NCBI RefSeq assembly: GCF_024323335.1
Contig: NC_066581.1
Location: 445,371,816-445,435,815 of the forward strand
Direction: 5' to 3'
Length of the DNA stretch: 64,000 nucleotides
DNA from: Lathyrus oleraceus
Lineage: Eukaryota; Streptophyta; Magnoliopsida; Fabales; Fabaceae
Both the position numbers and the translations under genes were made by a program. The notes under the pieces were generated by a model, which was not told the DNA's origin, did not search any database, and worked only from the letters and a program-made list of their open reading frames with translations. Of the stretch, positions 57,274-64,000 are shown piece by piece (the first letter of the stretch is position 1; each line of letters begins with the position of its first letter).

Positions 57274-58330
57274 TGTAGCGGTGTATTCGTTACCATTGGA
57301 GATATTGACTAAATCCAAGGTAAATCATACAAAGTCGAGTCGCCACCGCACTTCTATTTATCCAAAGGAATGGTTAGAAAGCGAACAAAAACCTAATAGT
57401 TTTACAAACAAAACTAGTAAAAGAAACAGAGATCTGGGTAAGGGGGTTGGTTATGCAATATGAAGGTGTTAGGCACCCAAAACATCCTAGGTACTCCTAG
57501 GGAGCCCTTTTCACACTTGGTTGCAAAGGTTATTGTTTTTTGTGAAAATGTATTTGTGCAAACATGATTGAAGAGATGAGAAAAGAATTACAATTTTATT
57601 TACATTTTGTGTTTGGATGGATGAACCCATTGCCTACGTACCCTCTTATAAAAAGATTAGGATCAAAACCTCATAGTTCGGGTAAAAAATTTCAAAACAA
57701 ATGAGTGGATTTATTGGTCCAAAAGCCTTAAGGTATTTTGTTATCAAAGGGAGAAAACTCAACCTGAAAAACCACAAGTCCACCATGTGAGGATAGCTTC
57801 AACATGCTAGTGAGGGGTTAACCCTATAATAAGCATGGAAGGCTCATTGTCCATCACTAAGGACATATGTGAGTATTACATCTACCACAAAGATAACTCA
57901 AACCTAATAGCTAAAGGTTATGAAAAATTTGATTAAGAAGTGGACATTGAACCACAAAAGAAATTTGAATGGGTTATATTTACCAATTAGAAGTAGGTAC
58001 AAAAATGGTCAAAGTTGACTTAAAGATTCAATTCAAAATGAGTATTATGAAAAGAAAGTTTGAAAATCAAAAGCATAAGGCTTAGGTTTCTAATGTTGAA
58101 AACAATAGTCAAATGTTTGCATAAAAAGTTTTTGGTTTGGGTTAGGATGGGGAGATGTAGAAAAAAGGGTAAGTTCTAAAGAGAACAAAAAGGTGAGGGT
58201 TAACAAATGAAACCACACTAGGAGTTCCTCTCTTGAGATCATATAGATGATCCAAGTGGTTCCCATCCTTTGGAATAAGCAAGCACAAGGTATAAGCAAT
58301 CACACAAGTCTCATAAGAGATCCCCAATAG

Positions 58331-58484
58331 AAGGAAACAGAATGCCAATACATGGACTTACAGCCGACTCCTAACAACAAAACAGAAACAGAATGCCAAT
58401 ACATGGACTTATATCCGACTCCTAACAACAAAAAGGAAACAAAATGCCAATACATGGACTTATATCCGACTCCCAACCATAACA
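58331..58484. repeat. Three-unit repeat in LTR D, related to the LTR A minisatellite
   Basis: The block gaaacagaatgccaatacat followed by ggacttatatccgactcc occurs at about 58335, 58385 and 58435 (period about 50). It shares the tgccaat...tggactta...gactcc skeleton with the eight units in LTR A. Confidence 0.85.
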
Positions 58485-61114
58485 AACAAACATCAAAATC
58501 AAACACATCAAAAGTAAACATCACAATCTATATACATACAAGAGGCTCAAACAATGGGTGGGCTTTAGTCAAGAGGGGTCATGTCAACCTCGACAAACAA
58601 GCCAAACTGTACAAGGGTAATCTGGAGCTCTTAACCACTAAAATTGAAAGTTAGGGTGAAGCTGATCAAAATGGAAATGAGGATGAGACCTCATGCTCTT
58701 AACCCTGGCCGGGGTGAGCTCATGATAAAGAAAGCGTGGGGATCCAGAAATCGGGATCCTATTCCACTTGACAGACACTGGACAAAGATCTTGGGTACAT
58801 GTTCAGAAGCATCAGCACGTAGTGCGAGCATAATGAACGACTCACTGAATAACGGGGGATTGGCGACTAATCCCTTTTATCCGTCAATTGCCTTAACTCT
58901 TGGAGGTCTTATCATATAGCACATGCCTCATCTTGGAGGTCTTTGGCACAATTGTAAACAAACACAAACAGAGCCTCTTAAGGAGGACTTGCCAGCAAAA
59001 TGCCTGCCAAAAAGGTGACAGGACTTCCATACTACATGGAGTAAGAAGATAGCTACCTAAGTGGTGTATCAACCATAATCCAAAGCTTAAGCAAGAGCTA
59101 AAATAAAGCAACAAAGGTACCTGTACAAAGGCTAACCAGTTAATATTTCAGTCAGAAAACCAACAGACAAACAGTGAAACCATTCACAGTTACACAACTT
59201 AATGAACAATGCTCAAGCACTCATGAGCTCAAGAACACATGAATTAGAACCTACAAAACAAACACAAGTTAGAATTCAAATCATTTGCATCTCACAAGGT
59301 GAGAACAACTAAACCATCAATGCTAAATGTTCAAACCTGAAACACAAAGCACAATTAGTTTATGCACAAAACACTAGTACAAAGACTAAGTTCAAAACCA
59401 AACCAAATGATCAAAACAGAACTCAATCTTCCACATAATGCACATTCAAACATGTCACAAAATGTCCTAAAAAGGACCAACATCAATTCAATAAGAAAAT
59501 ATCTCAAATGACCTATGCTATGCAATGATCACAAAATATGCACAAAGTGAACTTCCAACTTAGAAAATTCAAATCAAAACAGAAAAGCATGCAAAGGCTT
59601 TGAAATTTTTTATGCAAGTTTCTCATGTCATGAACAAACATTATGCAAAAAATCAAATCCAGAAAAGTTCAAGTAATAGATGAACAAAACTGCACAAATT
59701 GAATGCAAAAAATGTGACACAAATTGTCACATTCATCTCCACGTGTCAAAAACAATGATAGCGTATGAGAAAAATTCCAAACCAGTGACCAAAAAATCAT
59801 ATCATGTATGAAGATCAAGCATGCACAAAATCAGATCAATTGGATCAAAGATGAAGATTTCACAATGCATTGAATGCAACATATCAAAATAGCATGGCAT
59901 GGATAAAAAAATTCACACATTAAAAATCAAACATCAACAAATCATGAAAATAATATCAAAAAACACTAGACATCAAAACAAATCTATGAAAAAAGTTTGG
60001 AGTTAATTTGGATCATTTCTCTATTTTTTATGATTTTTCTAAGATGAGCAAAATAATTGAATAAACAAATAAAATGGAGGGAAAAGAAATATTTGAATTA
60101 AATCAGAAATAACATGAGCCACACGATGAGGCGTGAAAAGCAAATCAACGGATCACATTTAAAATAACAAAACGCACTGCTTCATTAATTGAGTCAGCAG
60201 GACACATCATCAGTCAAACGGTACGCATGGCAAGTCAAACAAATATCAGCCAAACAAATACACACGCAAGCGCACACTCAGCACACACGCAGGCAAAATG
60301 AAACGATGTGTTTCATTAAATGATTTGGCACGCACACTCAGCAAGTCAAGACACGCATGGCAAGTCAAACAAAGCATAGCCAATGCATCAGCCAAGCAAG
60401 CAACCACATGGCAAACACGTCATAAACCCTAGGAAATAACCAGACGCCGGAGCTGTAGCTCCGGTCGTCTTCCTCGGCCAACTCCGGCGGACTCACGACC
60501 AAATTTTTTCCAAAAATGCACAAATTATACATCAGTCAAACCATCTTCTCATGCACATTCCAAATATCATATTCATACATCCTAATTCTTCCTAGATTCC
60601 ACGGATCGAACAGAAACATATTTGAGATCAAAACTTTCATTCAACCAAACATGCTCAATTCTCAACTATTTTCAAATCTAAACACATGCACAAGCTCCAC
60701 GAAGCAAGATCTATACATCTATGTACATAAAACAGCAAAAAGAGAGATTGAATTTCAACTCACTTGGAAATGGAAGTTGTTGTTTACGCGTGCTCAAGCT
60801 CTCAAAAGCCTCAGATCTACTCCAATATCCGTGACTTGAAGCTTTGTGCAAGAATCAACAGCTGAAACCACCAGGATCTAGCTCAATTTTCAACTTCCAT
60901 TGCTATGAGTTTGCACTTGAACTACTCGAATCTGGACTGAATTGCTCAAATCAATGGTTGATTCTGGCTCAATGAAGCATGATGAACAAGATTAAGCAAG
61001 AATTTTTGGTGTTTCTGTGAAGAAATGAAGCATTCGAATAGAGAGAATTTTGGAGGGAACTTGAAAATTCAGATCTGAAATGCTTGTGTTATCGTGATTA
61101 TGGTTAGGGTTTGG

Positions 61115-61125
61115 CTTTTATATAG
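61115..61125 (-). promoter_or_regulatory. TATA box in LTR D
   Basis: CTATATAAAAG on the minus strand, about 1.1 kb from the LTR start. Confidence 0.55.
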
Positions 61126-62256
61126 CATGCTAATCACACTAAAATCTAAATTAGGCCTTGGCTAAACATGATTAGGGAAATATGAAGTCATTTGCCAAAA
61201 TGCAAAAGTGAGCTATTATGGCCATGATGCACGTGCAAATCCTCATGCAAGGTTATGAATCCATTTAAAGTCAACCAAGGATCATCATGGAATTATTGGT
61301 TTGCTTGTATCATAAGCCAAATTTGAATTATGGAAATTCCCTCCAAAATGATCACATGAGAAATGATGAACATACACACTTTTTCCATGCATGGCAAAGG
61401 CTATTTTGAGATGTCTTGTTCAAGAGAAACATTTTGCAAAAAGAATGGACCAATTTGGAGCTTTGTATCAAAAGTTAGGCCATTTAGAATTTCCATGCAC
61501 ACCTTGTGATCAAATGACCATAACTTCTCAACCGATCATCATATAGACATGAATTAGGACTTTTTGGAAAGGGGAGATAAAGATCTACAACTTTCATGTT
61601 CACCAAAAATCCATTTGAAACATATTTTACATTGACAAGTCAAGTTGAATGTGAACCAAAAACATGCCAAATTTGGAAACTTTGAATTACAGGTCATTTT
61701 CCATTTTTAGTAACTTTTTCCCTGACCTTTGAATCTTCAAGATGGAAGCTCAGAATGATGAATAGGCCTCATTTGAACATGATTGAGGTGTTTCAACTCA
61801 TTTCCCCACCTCCTAGCCCTCAGTTGACTACATAGTTGACTTTTTGGTCCTCAGATGACCTTGAAATGCTTTGATGAACTTGAGCCTTTACCACTTGATG
61901 AAATTGCTCCAAAATGGAACCCTAGATCATGTAAGCTCCTTGTAATTATCATGTGATTCTCATCTCAAGAAAAATACCTCATCTCTTGCACAAAGGATCT
62001 TCTTGAAGCTCTTATCCTGGTGCTTGTTTGAGCTACAAACAAAAAATGTAAATGACATATTTTTATGCTTTTGGTTAGTGAATAAATCAAGAAAAGCAAT
62101 GATATACAATTCAAGCATGCCTGGCGATCTCAAACCACTCACAGGAGACCCCTACCCAAAGGGAAAGGGAGCCAAGATGCTCAATGATCCTTGAGGCTAT
62201 GCAATGCACTGTTATGATGCCATGAGGGATCTTAGGGACAAAATTGGGGTCTTACA

Positions 62257-62273
62257 GATGCCCCTATTTAAGG
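62257..62273 (-). promoter_or_regulatory. Polypurine tract of Ogre D
   Basis: The minus strand reads AAATAGGGGCATC immediately before TGTAAGACCCC. Confidence 0.75.
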
Positions 62274-63254
62274 TCATTCTAGCCGGAGAAGTGAAGGTTA
62301 AAACCTTCCTCTCGATGGTGTAGAATGGGCTTAAATAATAACAAAGAGACAAATTTTGGTCCCTAAGAGACCTCATGATGCAAATGTTATGTATGCAGAA
62401 CAAACAAACTCCGTGGGGATATGTGTCCACAAAGAAGAAAAAACATCGGGAGAAAAGACAATCCATAGGAGTAATACACTCACTAGGGATAGAGACTCCA
62501 ACGGGGACTCTTATGGGGATAAGAAAAGAAATGCGTGAGCAGGTCACGACTCAAAACTTGGGGAGTAAATGACTGAAACTGCGTGAGCAAGTCACGACTT
62601 AACACTGGGGAAAAGAGTTTCGAAAGGGAATAAACCCAATGGAAAGACCCAAGCTGACTCAAAGATGCATGTATTGGGGAATACGCCAACACAGCAAAAC
62701 TATCCATAATGGATACCTCGGATAAAAATCCGGACTCAGGCTGGGGAAAGATTTGAACAAAACATCCCTTCCGGGGAAAATGCATGTATTGGGGAAAACG
62801 CCAACACAGCAAAAGGAGATCCACAACAGAAACTCTGCTGGGGAAATCTAAAAAGACTCCTGGAGAAGCAGCGGGATGAGGTGATACCGGTTACTGGGTA
62901 ACAAGCTCAATGAGACAAGTGATTTGATCACCAGTATAAGGGTGAGAGAATAACAAGCTCGGGAAGAATGAATATCTAAGACCGGTATAAAGGTGAGAGA
63001 TATCAATCAACCAAATCATCTGAGGAGGACCTAAAAAGGTATATCTCAACTCAGGAAAATCTGACTCCATAGGGGACCAAGGTCATAATAGGGAGCAGAA
63101 GGAAGGAACACCAGGGATACTGGTTACTGGACATATAATAGGTGACCAACCAAAGCGTGAATTGGGGAATATTCCCAAAACACACATCATCCAAAAAGGA
63201 GTGCTGAAAAAGCAAACTCAACTTACAGGATGGACATTCAATTCCGCATCGGGA

Positions 63255-63290
63255 TATATTATCTATTACCGTCAGAACGTAGATAATATA
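63255..63290 (-). other. Hairpin 1 in 3' region of Ogre D
   Basis: Arms tatattatcta (63255-63265) and tagataatata (63280-63290) pair perfectly over 11 bp; loop of 14 bases (ttaccgtcagaacg). Confidence 0.75.
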
Positions 63291-63806
63291 CTCGCATGGA
63301 AGATTATCCACAACCGGTTACTGGGTTAATAAAGGATAAATAGACCGAAAAAGAAAGGCATCGGGATACCAAAACCAGGTTTATAATGATGACCAATCAA
63401 AGGGAGAAACAATCATTATCAACAAAGGATAAATGAGAGCTGACTCACCGGGGATACATTGACAAAGGCAACGATCCAGGAGACATATCACCGGTTACTG
63501 GGAGATATGCTCAAAACAAGGGGAGTAACAAACATCACCGGCAAACGGTAAATGAAAGAGGACCCACTAGGATAAAGTTGCTTAATCAGAGTAATTATCC
63601 GAAAGAAGGAGGGAATATCAATACCGAATACTGGATAATGATAACTGTCAAAGAGGGGATTACATCTACTAGATACTGGGTAGAAAACCACGGAAACGTA
63701 ACCGTCATCAACTAGGATGAACAACAATGGTTAACTCTGCAAATGGGGGAAAAAAACTTACTCAACCGGGGAAGGACAAAAGGCTTCGACCAGAGAGTGC
63801 ATGAGA

Positions 63807-63842
63807 TTTACTATCTATTACCGTCAGAACGTAGATAGTAAA
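63807..63842 (-). other. Hairpin 2 in 3' region of Ogre D
   Basis: Arms tttactatcta (63807-63817) and tagatagtaaa (63832-63842) pair perfectly over 11 bp. Loop of 14 bases identical to hairpin 1. Two stem positions differ from hairpin 1, each matched by the complementary change in the other arm. Confidence 0.75.
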
Positions 63843-64000
63843 CTCGCATGGAAGATTATCCACAACCGGTTACTGGGTTAATAAAGGATAAATCAACCGA
63901 AAAGAGAAAAGGCATCGGGATACCAAAACTAGGTATATAATGATGACCAATTCATGAGAGAAACAATCGTTACCAACAACAACAGGGTAGACGAAAGATG

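Larger units (their letters stand above)
57274..62256 (-). repeat. 3' LTR of Ogre D (4.98 kb)
   Basis: Minus strand: starts TGTAAGACCCCAATTTTGTCCC (62256), ends ACACCGCTACA (57274). The U5 end is close to solo LTR G. It holds a three-unit repeat (58331-58484), an ACGCATGGCAAGTCAAAC-type repeat (about 60220-60380, two copies with tgaaacg/cactca phrases), the palindrome ccggagctgtagctccgg (about 60447-60464) and a TATA box (61115-61125). I see no gene in it. Confidence 0.85.
57274..64000 (-). mobile_element. Ogre-type element D (3' part, runs off right edge)
   Basis: A complete 3' LTR (62256-57274), polypurine tract and at least 1.74 kb of repeat-rich 3' region, all on the minus strand. It interrupts ORF1 of element C. 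The five bases left of it, ctttc (57269-57273), should recur at its far end outside the window. No coding region of D is visible here. Confidence 0.8.
62274..64000 (-). repeat. 3' region of Ogre D, degenerate repeats
   Basis: Homologous to 46726-49140 of element C (shared: gcccctatttaaggtcattct, caaattttggtccctaagag). Early part: ctggggaa...atgcatgtattggggaa units repeated near 62663 and 62780. Later part: ccggttactgggt at about 62887, 63315, 63491 and 63866. A segment of about 175 bases around 63251-63425 recurs at about 63803-63978, 552 bases further on, including the hairpin. No gene seen. Confidence 0.75.

Overview
This 64 kb window is a pile of nested LTR retrotransposons from a plant genome. 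I found no host protein-coding gene, tRNA or rRNA. Several Ogre-type (Tat-clade Ty3/gypsy) copies with LTRs of 4.6-5 kb, an Athila-like Ty3/gypsy element and a SIRE/Maximus-type copia element with an env-like gene suggest a large-genome legume, probably tribe Fabeae (Vicia, Pisum, Lathyrus, Lens). The species is inference; the element classes are read from protein motifs, primer-binding sites, polypurine tracts and LTR ends.

Layout. (A) 1-10109, minus: 5' part of an Ogre, with gag-protease running off the left edge, ORF1, leader, primer-binding site and a full 5' LTR (5462-10109). (E) 10110-about 24525, plus: an Athila-like element entered inside gag because A sits in it, with pol, two successive env-like genes, a 3' region and an LTR. 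(G) 17244-22092, minus: a solo Ogre LTR inside the second env-like gene, flanked by a near-perfect 5 bp duplication. (B) about 24541-44430, plus: a heavily decayed Ogre with a truncated 5' LTR, ORF1, gag, a dead protease, a recognisable intron and a pol with two large deletions. (F) 25704-35881, minus: a structurally complete but mutated SIRE-like copia element inside B's LTR. (H) about 44430-44640, minus: the tip of an LTR of another family. (C) 44641-57273, minus: the best-preserved Ogre coding region, with a truncated 3' LTR and a repeat-rich 3' region; its ORF1 is cut at 57273. (D) 57274-64000, minus: 3' LTR and repeat-rich 3' region of a further Ogre inserted in C's ORF1 and continuing off the right edge.

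Nesting supported by reading frames and junctions: A and G lie in E, F lies in B's LTR, D lies in C. E may itself lie in B's LTR, since B's LTR lacks roughly its first 2.8 kb exactly where E ends.

All coding regions are broken by in-frame stops, frameshifts or deletions, so I call them pseudogenes. Many stops fit C-to-T change at CAG, CAA, CGA or TGG codons, as expected of methylated DNA. The most interesting signals are non-coding: a hairpin with compensatory base changes in the Ogre 3' region, an array of CGTCAC motifs before a TATA box and the second env-like gene, a minisatellite with alternating repeat types inside an Ogre LTR, and a primer-binding-site look-alike conserved inside the end of all four Ogre LTR ends seen. 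Every alignment was made by eye.
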